Source: Ascochyta rabiei
Lineage: Eukaryota > Ascomycota > Dothideomycetes > Pleosporales > Didymellaceae
Length of the DNA: 64,000 nt
Reading direction: 5' to 3'
Assembly: GCF_004011695.2 (NCBI RefSeq)
Contig: NC_082409.1
Coordinates: forward strand, 310,001-374,000
Made by a program: the position numbers and the translations under genes. The notes beneath the pieces were generated by a model that ran no database searches, was not told where the DNA came from, and saw only the letters and a list, made by a program, of their open reading frames with translations. Positions within the stretch are counted from its first letter, which is position 1. Each line of letters starts with the position of its first letter. This document shows, piece after piece, positions 10,703 to 22,454 of the stretch.

Positions 10703-13573
10703 ATGACCAAACCACGGCGGCAGCACGGCGCGATGCGTCAGCTCGGTGCCATCAATAAAATCCTCAGACCAGAGCCTCAAGCACAACATAGAAATCTCAT
10801 TTCAGATCCAGACTCCCGCTCTGGAGCACAATACGATCGAAGCCAGGAGTCTCGCGGGCGCGCCTCGAAGTATCGTGCAAGTCACCGACAAGAAGGCGCC
10901 CGCCAGGCAGAACACAATGTTTCAGAGCAAACACAGCCACGCCAGCCTACGAAGCTCCAGAGCCGTATCAAACGCGATGGAGAGAACCAACACTCTTCAC
11001 CGGCCGGTCGCTTCAGTCAAAGCCAACACCCCCGCGGCGCCCAGCCCCACTTGCACTCGCCGGAGCAAGAGCGACCACGTAGTTCGGAAGGTGTTCAAAC
11101 GAAAGGTCCAAAGCCACATGAACACAACATCAAGTTCTTACCAAGACTAGAGGCTTCAACCAAGGACAACAATGGCAGTCGAATGGGCTCAGAGAAGCGG
11201 AAGAGATCGAGAGTCGGTGTTGGTGATGAGGGTCGACGCAATCAAGGCAGCAAGAGGCACCAGACTGTTCGTCCGAATGCCCTGCAACTTAAGCAGCAGA
11301 TTCACTGCCCGACGGCAGTTCGCAGCAGCAGCGCCATAGAGCCCGCAGATGCCTCTACCATACCTACCGTCAAGTGTTCCGGGCGAACAGTTCGCAAGGT
11401 GCATTCGCAGCAGCCGAGTCCGCCTTCTAGCAATGGTACTCCAAAACCTGAGTGTCACCCTCAAGACCTCAAAAAAATTACTGTCGTTGAGTCCAGGAAC
11501 ACCAGGCCATCTAAGCCAGGTGAGAGGCTTTCAGGACAGCGGACGCCGCCAGTACCAAAGACCGTCACAGCCTTACGTGAAGGGTGTAAGAGCATTGGAG
11601 TCAGAGGTTTCGAACTGGAAGGCAGGCTTGCTGTAAGCGAACAGGCAGCGAAGTCACCATTGTCACCAAACACGCGGAAAATTGCGTGTCAGACACAAAT
11701 ATTGGACGTGACCCTGGCAGTTTCGACCCCGAGCTGTACAACCCCACAGAAGACGAAGCGGCAAAGGGACGGCACAGATGATGCAGAGCCTGTATACAAG
11801 CGATTGCGTCAGGCGCGCAGTTCCTCTCCGTTTTCTCCCCTGTGCGCGAAGAATGAGTGCCCAGCATCGGTAGCAGAAGGAATTCATCGAGCTTCTCCAG
11901 GCGTCACAAAGCTGCCAACAAAGCATCGCTCATCTCTACAACAGCCTCAGGCACGAGCGGTGCCATTCGATGAATTGTTTGCTCCTGTCGCTCCTAATCC
12001 AGAGTGCGACTTCAAGATCCTCGATTATGATAACGAGAGCGTACCGGTCTTGTATAGTGGGCTGATAGACCACTCCGACAGTACCAAGCTGCTCAACTGC
12101 CCACCAGAAGAGCTTGTCTTCGATGCGCTCGACGCTATTGAGGCGAGCTTGAGGCCATTCTCAGAGTACGGCTGGCCCACTGCAATCGACCTATTGGGTC
12201 GTACCCCAAGTAAAGAAAGCCCAACCAAGGTACTGAATGATGTCGACTTATACCTCCACAAGAAGGACGGTAAGCTATATGTCGCCACCGACCTGGGCCT
12301 GATTATCACTGCAGAGTATTTGAAGCTCATCGATGTCCCTGAGACGCAGCCAGTCAGGTTCGATGGCCGTATACCTCCATGGGCAAAAGTCGCGCTGCGG
12401 GCGCGAGAGAAGCGTAAAGTCGTCCAGATCTTTGGCAGGCTCAGGAAGATTAAAAAGATCACAGCACAAGGAGACCTAGAAGCGACAGAAACTAAACGGA
12501 AAAATCCAGAGGCAACCGCTGAAGCAGCGAAGAAGGTTGAAGCCCGCGAGACCTCTCAACTACACCAGATGGCAGACGAGAACGTGGAATACGAAGAAAT
12601 CCTGGAAGCGGAGCGACCCGGTGGTCTACCGCTCCCGCTCGGCTCGTCGGTGATCGTGTACAAGGTCGATAACAACGATCAATGGGCCTATGGGAGATTA
12701 TGCGATAGTGGTCAGAAAGGCTGGTTCCCTATCTCACATACATGTCCAGTGGACTGGAGTCTAGACAGATTTCCACGATCGAGTACTGGATTCCTCGATA
12801 AGCCGTTGCCGATGTCCCAAGATCCAGAAGAAAAAGACTGGAACGGACTATTAGATTACATTCGGCGGCAAGGGTTTCCAGTGGGTCCAACGTGGAAACA
12901 AACGTGCGCAGCGACGGCTTCCACTGCAGCTCGAACATATGCCATCTCCAAAGCGATTGCTGATCTGAACACCACCCGCAGCTGCAACGCCGATATGTCG
13001 ACTCCACCCGAGCTAGTAACGCTGGAAGCGACCAAGACTCCATTAAAGCAACCTAGACCAGAGGTGGTACAACCTGCCGAGACTCACGTCGTCAGAAGCG
13101 ATGATCTTCCGATTGAACCTTTGCGAGAGGTTCCTACTACGGTTTCGACGAGAACGACGTTGACTACCGCAACGGACATCTCAAAGAATGGAGCTCAGAT
13201 CAGTGCATCAGATGATAAAGCTACAAAGCGAGTAGGAGATGCAAGCACCAAGGTTATCCTTCCCAGGAATACAGCACAGCCTGCTCCTAGAGTTTCTGAA
13301 GCCTCGGCACAAGCGGACAACATGTCAGAAGCAGCGCAACCGGTAGTAGCTGAAGTTATGACTGAAAATGCCACCATGCTTGGTAAAGAAGAGCATGAAC
13401 CTGCGTCTCGAACTGCAGCTTATCAGCCAGAGCCTCAGGGACGACAGGAAGATGGTCAGAGTGTTTCATCAGCCTCGACACGCAACCCCTTCACTGTATC
13501 GCGTTGCGATCCTTTCGCGCGTAACGATGACATTGAATATGACTGGGATGACAGCGATGACGAGGAGTTGTAG
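10703..13573 (+). CDS. large disordered protein with an SH3-like domain (uncharacterised)
   Basis: Intronless, 956 residues from ATG 10703 to TAG. The first ~400 residues are basic, Gln/Pro/Ser/Arg-rich and probably disordered, with a KR-KR-type nuclear-signal-like patch near residue 155 (SEKRKRSR). A folded region starts near residue 420 (FDELFAPVAPNPECDFKILD) and runs to a basic helix near residue 570-600. At about 640-685, VIVYKVDNNDQWAYGRL is followed by GQKGWFPISHT. This is the hallmark of an SH3 fold: alternating strands, the W-x-Y/G-R turn and G-WFP before the last strand. The tail ends in acidic DWDDSDDEEL. The SH3-like call is from motif pattern. It suggests a scaffold or adaptor, but no partner can be named. 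Confidence 0.8.
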   Translation: MTKPRRQHGAMRQLGAINKILRPEPQAQHRNLISDPDSRSGAQYDRSQESRGRASKYRASHRQEGARQAEHNVSEQTQPRQPTKLQSRIKRDGENQHSSPAGRFSQSQHPRGAQPHLHSPEQERPRSSEGVQTKGPKPHEHNIKFLPRLEASTKDNNGSRMGSEKRKRSRVGVGDEGRRNQGSKRHQTVRPNALQLKQQIHCPTAVRSSSAIEPADASTIPTVKCSGRTVRKVHSQQPSPPSSNGTPKPECHPQDLKKITVVESRNTRPSKPGERLSGQRTPPVPKTVTALREGCKSIGVRGFELEGRLAVSEQAAKSPLSPNTRKIACQTQILDVTLAVSTPSCTTPQKTKRQRDGTDDAEPVYKRLRQARSSSPFSPLCAKNECPASVAEGIHRASPGVTKLPTKHRSSLQQPQARAVPFDELFAPVAPNPECDFKILDYDNESVPVLYSGLIDHSDSTKLLNCPPEELVFDALDAIEASLRPFSEYGWPTAIDLLGRTPSKESPTKVLNDVDLYLHKKDGKLYVATDLGLIITAEYLKLIDVPETQPVRFDGRIPPWAKVALRAREKRKVVQIFGRLRKIKKITAQGDLEATETKRKNPEATAEAAKKVEARETSQLHQMADENVEYEEILEAERPGGLPLPLGSSVIVYKVDNNDQWAYGRLCDSGQKGWFPISHTCPVDWSLDRFPRSSTGFLDKPLPMSQDPEEKDWNGLLDYIRRQGFPVGPTWKQTCAATASTAARTYAISKAIADLNTTRSCNADMSTPPELVTLEATKTPLKQPRPEVVQPAETHVVRSDDLPIEPLREVPTTVSTRTTLTTATDISKNGAQISASDDKATKRVGDASTKVILPRNTAQPAPRVSEASAQADNMSEAAQPVVAEVMTENATMLGKEEHEPASRTAAYQPEPQGRQEDGQSVSSASTRNPFTVSRCDPFARNDDIEYDWDDSDDEEL

Positions 13574-14106
13574 ATACTGATTACAATTGTTGTTTGGACA
13601 CTGATCTGCATCGCAGGGCAGACAGGGGGCGACGTTAGGAACAAACGCATCGTTATATGCTGTTTGAAGACTTATCAACAAATGCTAAATACAAACGTAA
13701 TTTTCATCGAGGAAGCAGTATGTTCACAAGAAAGATTTAGGCATCTGAGAGTGATGACATAGCATTGGATCGCGAAGAACCAGAGGGCTTCGAACTCTTC
13801 GCCCTGGTCCGCAGACGAAAGCGCAAAGACCGACGGTAGGCTACACTTTTCCGCTCACTTCATGGAAACCCATCAAGCTGCTTTGTCACACTAATCGAAT
13901 TCGTTGTCGTTTTTGAATGTTTGATGATATGCTTGTGAACAGACTCCGACAAAGAAGAAGGGTTTAGCGCTACCAGCTTAGTCATCCTCTCACGTGTTGT
14001 GCCTTCCCATCAACGCGTCCGTCACTTCGAATAGCCAAGTACGAACATACCAACCAAATTGTGTCACGGTGCCCGTGCTCATGTCTGACTTTCGTTCAAT
14101 ACTGTG
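13574..14106. other. intergenic region
   Basis: 533 bp with no supported gene. It holds the 3' region of the SH3-like gene and the promoter of the ALKBH6-like gene. Confidence 0.5.
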
Positions 14107-14906
14107 ATGACTGATAGCATGGAGCGCCCATTGCAAGCATTCCGCATCGCCGGTTTGCCTCCAGACTTTTACTACATTCCGAACTTTATCTCGGTGGAAG
14201 AAGAGGCATCGATCTTGCAGAAGGTACATCACCAATATCCATCAGTATTTTCCATACTGATTTTGGTCAGATCCCGGCGCAACGGTGGATAACACTGACC
14301 CACCGCCGCCTCCAAGCGCACCCCTCCACACTTACCAAGTACAACACTCTCCTCGCCTCTCCACTTCCAGCCTACCTGGCCAATCCAGTCATCCCGCGAT
14401 TCAAAGACCTGGGTATCTTCGATCACACACCGCACCAGCAACCGAACCACGTGCTCATCAATGAGTACAAGCCAGGTGAAGGCATCATGCCGCATGAAGA
14501 TGGCAAGGCGTATGCGAGTGTAGTTGCGACCGTGAGTTTAGGCGGGGCGGTGTGTTTGAGTATCACGCCAAAGCCTGCTTCAACGGACAAGGATGGACAA
14601 GAGGGGGAAGAAGCTGGGAAGGGGCAGTGGAAGGTACCAACACGCATTCTGCAAGAACCGAGATCGCTGCTCATTACGACTGGAAATGCGTATGAGTCGC
14701 TACTGCATGGTGTCGATGCCGTGGAGTTTGATGAAGAGTTGAATGCTGATACGGTAGCGAACTGGCTGCTGCTAGCCAATCGAACGGTCTTCGAGGAAGC
14801 AGGCAGTCGCAACGTGAGGGAGACTAGGATTAGTCTTACCTACCGAGATGTATTGAAGGTCAGCTCTGCGGCAAGCAAGGTTCTTGGAGGCCTGGGTAGA
14901 CGTTAG
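14107..14906 (+). CDS. ALKBH6: ALKBH6-like Fe(II)/2-oxoglutarate dioxygenase
   Basis: Two exons, 14107-14223 and 14271-14906, with a 47-bp intron (gtacatc...ttggtcag), give 250 residues. The protein begins with an N-terminal FYYIPNFISVEEEASIL segment typical of AlkB homologues. It then contains NHVLINEYKPGEGIMPHEDG, the characteristic ALKBH6 core. The iron ligands are visible as H114-x-D116 and H185 (LLHG). Arginines for 2-oxoglutarate binding lie in TRISLTYR near residues 225 and 231. AlkB-family enzymes oxidatively demethylate nucleic acids or proteins; the ALKBH6 substrate is not settled. An insertion of charged Gly/Glu residues near 145-160 (DKDGQEGEEAGKGQ) extends a loop. The gene looks intact. 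Confidence 0.93.
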
Positions 14907-16394
14907 AGGTTCTCCGTACCTCCTCTCCTGCCGCTCGATTCCGCTTCCAGTTGAATGGCTCCACCAGGCACTGGTCCCCGATCCTTTGACCTGTCTGTCT
15001 TGGCAAACACCCGTCTATCTTCGTCCATCCTGGCCGGAGGTGATATGTCACGCCGCTGCACAGGTATTGAATTTGTTACCATCTACAACGGCTTCGGCTA
15101 AGTGGCATCGTGTCTGTGATTACCTGCTTGCAGGTCTTGTCAAGGCATTCGAACACTTGTTCCACTCTCTACACGCGGGATCTCAGGCTAAGCACGTTCA
15201 AGAATATGACACAGGGATTCCAGCGTCATACAGCATGCCGGGAACGGCTGAACCGCAGGACAAATACTCTGGCGCATCGAGCCACTTTGTCAACAATTCC
15301 ACACTCTTCCCGAATCTTCGGCCCGGGATCTATATTCCTGCTCGTAGTCCTCCACCTCGCTCGAAAATCTTTTATGCTCACTGCCTTGGCGAAGCTACCT
15401 CCGGCGAACATGATCATGTCCGAGTTGCTCCCTCGTGTGAGCATGACTTTAGATCATAACAGCAGAACGGGGAAAACAGAAGTCTTGGTATGTCAGAGCT
15501 AGACACGTGCAGTTCGCCGTCAATTGCCAGTGGGAAGAGAGTTGTCCGTTTATGGGGTACGTTGTCGTGTGCTTGTGGTGGTGTTGCAGCGTCGGGACTG
15601 CCCAGCTCGAGCGTGAAACGCGCTGCACCTGCACTACAAAACTTGGATCACACCGCAGGATGTTTCGTTGAGCAACATGTCAACCACACGACCATACTCG
15701 CCAACAGCCTGTCCCGAAACGCCGCCAATGCGAAACCAATGCTCTGTGATAGGTCAGCTGCGGGTTGCTGACCTGCATTCCTTTGTTTCGCACGCCCAGC
15801 CACTCCACGCGTCAAAGCCCAGCGCGCCCAGTCCGAGTCTGTCGGAGATCCTCACCTCTCCGACTTTTCTGATAAGCCTGTACAGATATTATAGGTTCTT
15901 TTGATTCACAATAGTCGAGTTTCGCACCAGCCATGACGCGTTTCCCTTGTTTGTTGGCTTGTCCTTAAGGTTTCTCTGACCTCCGCACCGGATCCCCGCC
16001 ATGACCGTATGTGATCGAAAGAGCTATAACAACCCGAGATCAGGTAGTGTATTGTGAAATTAGGAACCCAGTCTCCTCGTACTCGCTACCAAGTATTGCA
16101 TTGCTCGACATTTCAGCCACAAGCCTTGATCGTGGGCGCCTTGAGTCTCCACAAATACCAAACCTTTATCCACCTCCACAAAACACCGACGGCCTACATA
16201 TAGTTCTTGGTCGTCACAGCTCCCATTGGCTCGGTTGCTTACGTCTCGACCATCAACCTTTCGTGGCTTTCTGTCAGCTGTAATAACATTCCCGAGTTTC
16301 TGCTCTTTCAGCTCACAGATCTCTTGGTGCAAAAAAAAGCGCTTCCTGGTTCTTGTCTGGAAACCTCTCAACCTTGAAGCGACACGCTCTCAGG
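14907..16394. other. intergenic region, no supported gene
   Basis: Overlapping frames at 14884-15459 and 15110-15502 carry no motif, and their composition looks non-coding. The last few hundred bases are pyrimidine-rich leader sequence of the DOMON gene. Confidence 0.45.
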
Positions 16395-18139
16395 ATGCAA
16401 AGCTACAGAGGGACTCTCTTGACTTCTGGCCTGTTGGCTTTGGGTGAGTATGAATGCACTTGATGTAAGACGGGGGCTGACCACAAGCAGCTTCGCACGC
16501 CTCGGCGCAGGTTGCGAACGTTTGCCCATCCACAAACGTTTGCTTCAAGTTGAATATTCCAGAGAGTACAGCTTCGTCTGGAAGCGGAGACATCTTCTTC
16601 CAGGTTTCCGCACCGAGCACCTACTCATGGGTTGCACTCGGTCAGGGGCGGGCCATGGCTGGCTCCAACGTATTCGTCGTTTACACATCGGCAGATGGAA
16701 GTAACGTCACGTTATCACCCAGGTCATCAAGCGGCTACAATATGCCCACACTCAACAGCAACACGAAGGTTGAGCTTCTTGAGGGTTCTGGGGTATCGAA
16801 CGGCATCATGACGGCCAACGTCAAATGTGGGCATGGCATCGTTGCGCGGGTGATATGAAAACTAACGATTATAGGCTCGAACTGCGACAGCTGGTCCGGT
16901 GGGACTGCAGACTTCAAAGCCTCGAGTGGAAACTGGATCTACGCGTATCAATCATCAGGCGGCGCACTGAACTCCAATGACCAGTCAATATCCATTCGTC
17001 AACACAACCAGCAGGATTCCTTCTCTTGGGACTACGCCAATGCCAAGGGAGGAAGTAGTGTCAATCCACTCGTGAACGCTTCGCCCGCTGCGCCCGCTAG
17101 CAATGGAAGTGGAAGTAAATCTGAAGGTGCGACAGCAACAAGCTGCATCGCACGACAAGCACAAGCCAGTGGTTCCGGGACTGGGTCTGGGACTGGGACT
17201 GGGTCTGGGACTGGGACTGCCATTACAGCTCATCCTGCTCAGACAAGTTCGAGTGACGATGACAACGACAACAACGACAGTCGTACGCGATGGGGTCCTC
17301 CAACCTGGGCCACTGCTCGGCCGACTGCTTGGCCAACTGGCCGTCCACCTAACAACGACGACAACGGTGGTGGCCCGAACCGATTCACGAAGCGACAAGA
17401 CCTTCCGTACTGCGATGACGTCAGCTCTGTAACGGGTGGTTTTACTTCGACTGCTTTAGGCGGTGGCAGAGAATCGTCCAAGCGACAGACGATGCTCATC
17501 GCTCACGGCGTTCTCGCATCGCTTGCCTTTGTCATCCTCTTCCCCGCTGGCGCCATCGCTATCCGTCTCGCATCGTTCCCAGGAGTCATTTGGCTCCATG
17601 CGGCGTTCCAAATCTTCGCATACCTTGTCTACATTGCCGCGTTTGGTCTGGGTGTGCACATTGCTGCTGAGATGGAGATGATGGACCACCACCACCCCGT
17701 AATCGGTATCGTTGTGTTCATTGCCATGCTCCTTCAGCCCATCTTCGGCTACTTGCACCATGCTTTTTTCAAGAAGTGCCAGAGCCGCACACTCTGGTCG
17801 TACGTGCACATCTGGCTCGGCCGTATCGCCATCACGCTTGGTATTGTCAACGGCGGTCTCGGTCTGCAGTGGGCTGACTCGATGAATTTGAGCTCCAAAG
17901 GCGGCATCATCGCGTATTCTGTCGTTGCTGTGGGAGTTTGGTTGGCTTGGGTCGCAGCGAGTGTGATTGGAGAGAGGAGGAGGAGCAGGAAGTTGGCGGA
18001 TACTCCGCCGCAATATAGGAAGCGGGGGCGTGGGGAAATGGGGAGACAGAGGCAGGGTAGTGATGATACTGATAGTACTGACGAAATCCAGCTGGTGGAA
18101 TCACAGTTGCATGGACATTATGCGCCGAAGAATCAGTAG
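16395..18139 (+). CDS. secreted-type DOMON/cytochrome b561 membrane protein
   Basis: Three exons (16395-16443, 16491-16826, 16875-18139) give 549 residues. A signal peptide (about 1-22, ending ASHASA) precedes a cellobiose-dehydrogenase-type cytochrome/DOMON domain (about 25-190) with the typical ANVKCSNCDSW joined across intron 2. A low-complexity linker follows (GTGSGTGTG repeats near residue 230, then Asp/Asn-rich). From about residue 335 come five to six membrane helices of a cytochrome b561 domain with spaced histidines (LIAHGVL, WLHAAF, YLHHAF, SYVHIWLGR). The C-terminal tail is basic then acidic, and cytoplasmic. This architecture is that of transmembrane ferric or ascorbate-linked electron-transfer proteins. 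Here electrons probably move between the b561 haems and the outer DOMON haem. The substrate is unknown. Confidence 0.9.
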
Positions 18140-18661
18140 ATGGAGGACGTACAGAGTAGCGAGCACCAACGAAGATCGACCGGTAGTAAAGTCCTCACAC
18201 TTGCCGTTATACACGCTTTTTTCATTTTTCTTCAAGCACTCGCGTGTGCACTTACTGCTATATTGGCAACCTTGTAAGATTGTGACAAAACACCCTCCAT
18301 TTAGCTGCGGTCTCTTACGGCGTACTCTGAATGGTGTGAAGGACAGCTTCATCTCTATGAATTTCCATATAAATACATTGCTGCCGAGTACAAGTCGTTG
18401 CGCACCTCGACTGGCGCACGCAAGAAATACACTAAGCTCGATTGGGTGTAGTGGGCAGATGTCGTGGGGTCGAATTTCAATGGGCGTTGCGCTCCGGCCA
18501 ACGAAGCCCAAAGCCATCAACAAACACAAGACGCCGACCCGTGCCCTCTTCCAGGCCCTGCCGTTGACGCGCATATATTATTCCCCCCCGCCCAGGATCA
18601 TCCATCGCACTTCATCTCCGAATCATCTCAACCGCCCAAGTCCCATCTTCACACATTCACA
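18140..18661. promoter_or_regulatory. intergenic/promoter region of the EB1 gene
   Basis: 522 bp with no gene. A TATA-like catatatta at about 18572-18580 lies 80-90 bp before the EB1 start codon and is followed by a C-run and a CT-rich leader. This is a plausible core promoter, seen by eye only. Confidence 0.35.
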
Positions 18662-19700
18662 ATGGGCGAGTCAAGGTAAGAGAAGAGACGAGAAGAGAAG
18701 AGAGGCACGAGGCTGCGAGGCCGAATTTCCAGGCTCTCGCCAGCCCCCTCACCGCCACGCAATATTTGTGCTGACTGTCACTCCAACGCAGGCAGGAACT
18801 GGTCGCATGGCTCAATAACCTGCTGCAGCTCAACATCACCAAAGTCGAACAATGCGGGACAGGGTACGTCACATGTGCGCAGAAGCATAGCGGGGCATTG
18901 CGAGGCAGCCGCATGCCGTGCCGTGCCTTGCCATGCCGTGCCATGCATGCCATGCCATAGCAACACACAGCACGCTGACATGGAGCCAACAGCGCAGCGC
19001 TATGCCAGGTCTTCGACAGCATCTTCTACGATGTGCCCATGTCGAGGGTCAAGTTCAACGCAAACACAGAATATGCATACCTGCAGAATTTCAAAGTCCT
19101 GCAGAGTACGCCCCCCCCCCTTCCCCCACTGCTCGGCGCCCAACAGCACCACTAACGCGAGCAGACACATTCGCCAAGCACCAGATCGACAAGCCCATCC
19201 GCGTCGAGTCGCTCGTCAAGTGCAAGATGCAGGACAACCTCGAGTTCCTGCAATTCGTCAAGCAGTACTGGGACCAGCACTTCCCCGGCCACGAGTACGA
19301 CCCTGTCGCCCGTCGCGGAGCAAAGGCAGTGACGGGTGGCGGCGCACCCGCGTCTCGTGCTGCACCTGCCGCTGCCAGGAGAGCGCCCGCCGCCAGCAAC
19401 ACCGCCGCCCCGCGAACGCGAACGCCGCTCGCTGCCTCAGGAGGCGCAGCAAGTGCAGCTCTCCGCGAAGAGAACACACAACTCAAGGAGACCGTGTCTG
19501 GCCTGGAGCGCGAGCGCGACTTCTACTTCAGCAAGCTGAGGGACATAGAACTGCTCATCCAGCAAGCCATGGAGGCCGACCCTGAGCTCGAGAAGGACGA
19601 GGGGCTCCTCAAGCAGATCCAGAACATCCTCTACTCGACTGAGGAGGGCTTCGAGATCCCCGCGGAGGGCGCCGAGGGCGCCGAGGAGGAGACATTTTAG
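18662..19700 (+). CDS. BIM1: EB1/Bim1/Mal3 microtubule plus-end tracking protein
   Basis: Four exons (18662-18675, 18792-18863, 18993-19105, 19165-19700) give 244 residues. The N-terminus MGESRQELVAWLNNLLQLN starts a calponin-homology domain (about 1-100), including KVEQCGTGAALCQVFDSI and QNFKVLQNTFAKHQIDK. A basic Ala/Pro/Arg linker (about 110-170) follows. The EB1 coiled coil and EB homology domain come next (ERERDFYFSKLRDIELLIQQ, about 180-230). The tail is acidic and ends EEETF, similar to but not the same as the EEY/F end that CAP-Gly proteins bind. The splicing is unambiguous because residues are restored across each junction. The first exon is only 14 nt. EB1 proteins bind growing microtubule ends and recruit partners in nuclear positioning and polar growth. 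Confidence 0.96.
18911..18958. repeat. TGCCR pentamer-rich tract in EB1 intron 2
   Basis: Degenerate repeats of tgccg/tgcca (ending with gcatgc palindromes) fill the middle of the second intron. Looks like simple-sequence expansion without disturbing splice sites. Confidence 0.6.
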
Positions 19701-20661
19701 GACAACAGTCAGGCTCCTGCCACGAAGGGGCGCATCCCAGACGGGCGCCGGCGCACCCCACCAGGGTCTCCTTCTGGAGACTCTGGCGAGGATGAGATGT
19801 TCTGAGTGCCAGGAGCGTTGTTGCTGGAGGTAGATGTTCACAAGAGTTCGGTCGATATTGCATTGGGGGCGCGAGCTGGGATACCACTTTTCTGCGTTTT
19901 GATGAGCCACGAGTCGCACGGGAGGAAGAATGTTTGTGACGCGGGCGGAGGTATAGACACTGGTTATCTGTCCGTCGCTCACTTTCGCCACGCTTGCTGT
20001 ATGGCCAGGTAACGAAGGATGGGAGGGTGTAGTAATCAGAAGACACTTGATCTCTCCAGCTCTCACTCCCCGCGATCTGCATCGCTCGTCTTTGGAGCGC
20101 GTGAGAAGGCAACTTCTCGGGCTCTTTGCCCTCGCCAGTACACGCTATCCCAGCTCGACACAACAGCCCTGAACACATCCGCTCACCCGACCGTCACAGA
20201 CAACGAATGCGAAAGCTGCAAGATCCAGCACAAAAGTAGAAGGGGACCGGAGCGCGCGTCCATGCAAAGTGTGGGGAAGAGGATCTGCCTCTAACCATAT
20301 CCCGCCGTCGACCTGATCTGCAGCTCAATCGCCCTCCTGCCGCCTGCCCGGTACAAATCATGCTCACACCCCCTTGGCTGCAAGCCGTCATTTTACACTC
20401 CAACGCTTTAGCCTGGGTCTGCCGTCGTCGAATGCCTCTCCCACGTGCATCCAACCCCGCACGAGGAGCTACCCCTCCTGCCCTGACCGCACAGCATCTG
20501 GGCGTGTAGGCTTTATATACGGGCGGCAGAAGCTGTCGCAGTGCAGCTGTTCAATTGGTCTCAGTGTTTCAATTGCAGCCTCCTCGAACTTTTCATCTTG
20601 CTTGGTTGGTTTCTGACGCGTTACTTTGACGAATCGACTCTTCCAACTCTTGAGCACCACC
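19701..20661. other. intergenic region with promoter of the hydrolase gene
   Basis: About 960 bp without a supported gene. A TATA-like tttatata at about 20512-20519 lies some 145 bp before the ATG at 20662, followed by a CT-rich leader. Confidence 0.4.
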
Positions 20662-22152
20662 ATGTCCGGCTGGAATGATCTGCCCAAGGCCCTGGAGGGC
20701 AGCAAAGACAAGCTTGCCAAACTCCTTGAATCCGACGCCCAGCTGAAGGCCTTTACCACCTCGGACGCAATTGACAGGCCTGCCACATTCGGCATCAAAT
20801 CGACCGGCTCTGACAACACGCTGCTTATCGAAGTCACCAATGGGAGCGCCAAAGCAAGCTCAGGTACCTCCAAGGATGCACTCTTCACACTCTCCGCTAC
20901 CTCAGAGCAATGGGAGCAGCACTTCAAGGAGACGCCGGTCATGCCCTACCAGAGCTACTGGGGCATGTTCGGCATGAACATCAAGCAGAAGGGCATCGAA
21001 GTCCTGGGCGACCAGACTGCCTTTGCCCACTGGACCCACGTCTGGAGACGCGTTCTCGAGCTCGCCCACGAAGCACAATGCGGCCCCTTGAAGGAGGAGG
21101 AGCAAGCCGAGCAAGAGCGCGACTACCTCACCGGCCGCTACGTCTTCCTGGAGGCTCCCGTCTGGGGCAGATCCAAGGTCTTCTATGAAAGCGCCGGTGA
21201 AGGCAAACAGCAGATTGTCTTCCTGCACACCGCTGGTAGCGACAGTCGGCAGTACCATGGCGTCATGAATGATGCTCAGATGCGCAGGAAGTGCACCATG
21301 TACGCTTTCGATCTACCGGGGCATGGACGCAGTTTCCCCTCGAGGAACCTGCCGCCGGGAGCGCACACCAACACCGAGGATAGCTATGTGGGAATCATTG
21401 CAGCGTTCGTCAAAGAGCTGGGCCTGCGGAGACCGATCATCTGCGGCGCTAGCATGGCAGGCCAGGTCTGTTTGGCGGTTGCCATTCGTCATAGGGAAGT
21501 TGGTGCTGGTGGAACTATTCCCCTGCAAGGGTGAGTGCCTCGATCCTATGGCTTTTCGTACGGCTCACGTTGTGTAGGTCTGATTATCTGAACATGGAGC
21601 GTCAGTGGCACGATCGGTCGCCGTACGTCAATCAGTCGCTGTTCAACCCAGAGTGGATCTATGGCGTAGGTATCCCTGGCTCAATACGACTGGTCACTGC
21701 TGACAGCTCCAGATGATGTCCCCCACCGCGCCCAAGGTCAACAAAGACCTGATTTGGCATCTCTACAGTGCCCAGGCCTACGGCGTAAGTCTTTCTCCAC
21801 ATCCGCGTGGCAACGTAGGTACTGACCACCCCATCAGATCTTCCACGGCGATCTCGACTTCTACTTCGGCGGCTGGGACGGCCGCTCGCGCGTGGCATCA
21901 ATCGACACCAACAGCTGCCCTGTGTACATGTTGACCGGCGAGTATGACTGGTCCAACACACCGGAGATGTCGCAGAAGACCGCAGACAAGATTCCTGGAG
22001 CTATGCACAAGGCTATGCCCGGCTTGGGCCATTTCCCAGCGACCGAGAACCCCAAGGCGTTTGTGCCGCACCTGATCGAGGCTATCGATCATATCCAGAA
22101 GGTTAGGAGCGAGGGTTTGAGCACTATGCGTTTGGGTAATGGCACGGATTGA
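20662..22152 (+). CDS. SCP2-like domain fused to an alpha/beta hydrolase
   Basis: Four exons (20662-21530, 21578-21665, 21713-21784, 21838-22152) encode 447 residues, and all junctions keep frame. Residues 1-~150 (LPKALEGSKDKLAKLLES, then MPYQSYWGMFGMNIKQKGIEVLGD) resemble a sterol-carrier-protein-2-like fold. The rest is an alpha/beta hydrolase: FLHTAGSDSRQYH (oxyanion strand), YAFDLPGHGRSFPS, nucleophile S264 in CGASMAG, D380 in YMLTGEYDW and H408 in GLGHFPATENP. These complete a catalytic triad. The hydrolase half resembles small-molecule esterases or epoxide-hydrolase-like enzymes; the substrate is unknown. The N-terminal domain may present a lipid to the active site. Its identity is inference from pattern. 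Confidence 0.88.
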
Positions 22153-22454
22153 GGCAGGATGCGATGGCGGGTAGTACGCGCAGCGAGTTTGCCAATTATC
22201 TCGGTCTCGACGGTTGTAACCTTTTCTTCAACATCAAAGCGCTTCCAATTCCACGCGCAGACTTCACTCAGCTTGTGTCGTCACGCCACGTGCTTTCTCC
22301 CTCTCGCTCCCACCCAAGCAGGCACTCCCCTAGCATCCACCTCACCCAGCTCCCTCTCCCCACTTCTCCCCTCCACCACCCACAACATTGCACTTCATCA
22401 CACACACATACAACATATATATTACCCCACACTCCTTTTCCACCACCAGCGAAC
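22153..22454. promoter_or_regulatory. promoter/leader of the RING gene
   Basis: About 300 bp. It is pyrimidine-rich, with a TATA-like catatatatta at about 22415-22425, 30-40 bp before the RING gene ATG. Confidence 0.35.
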
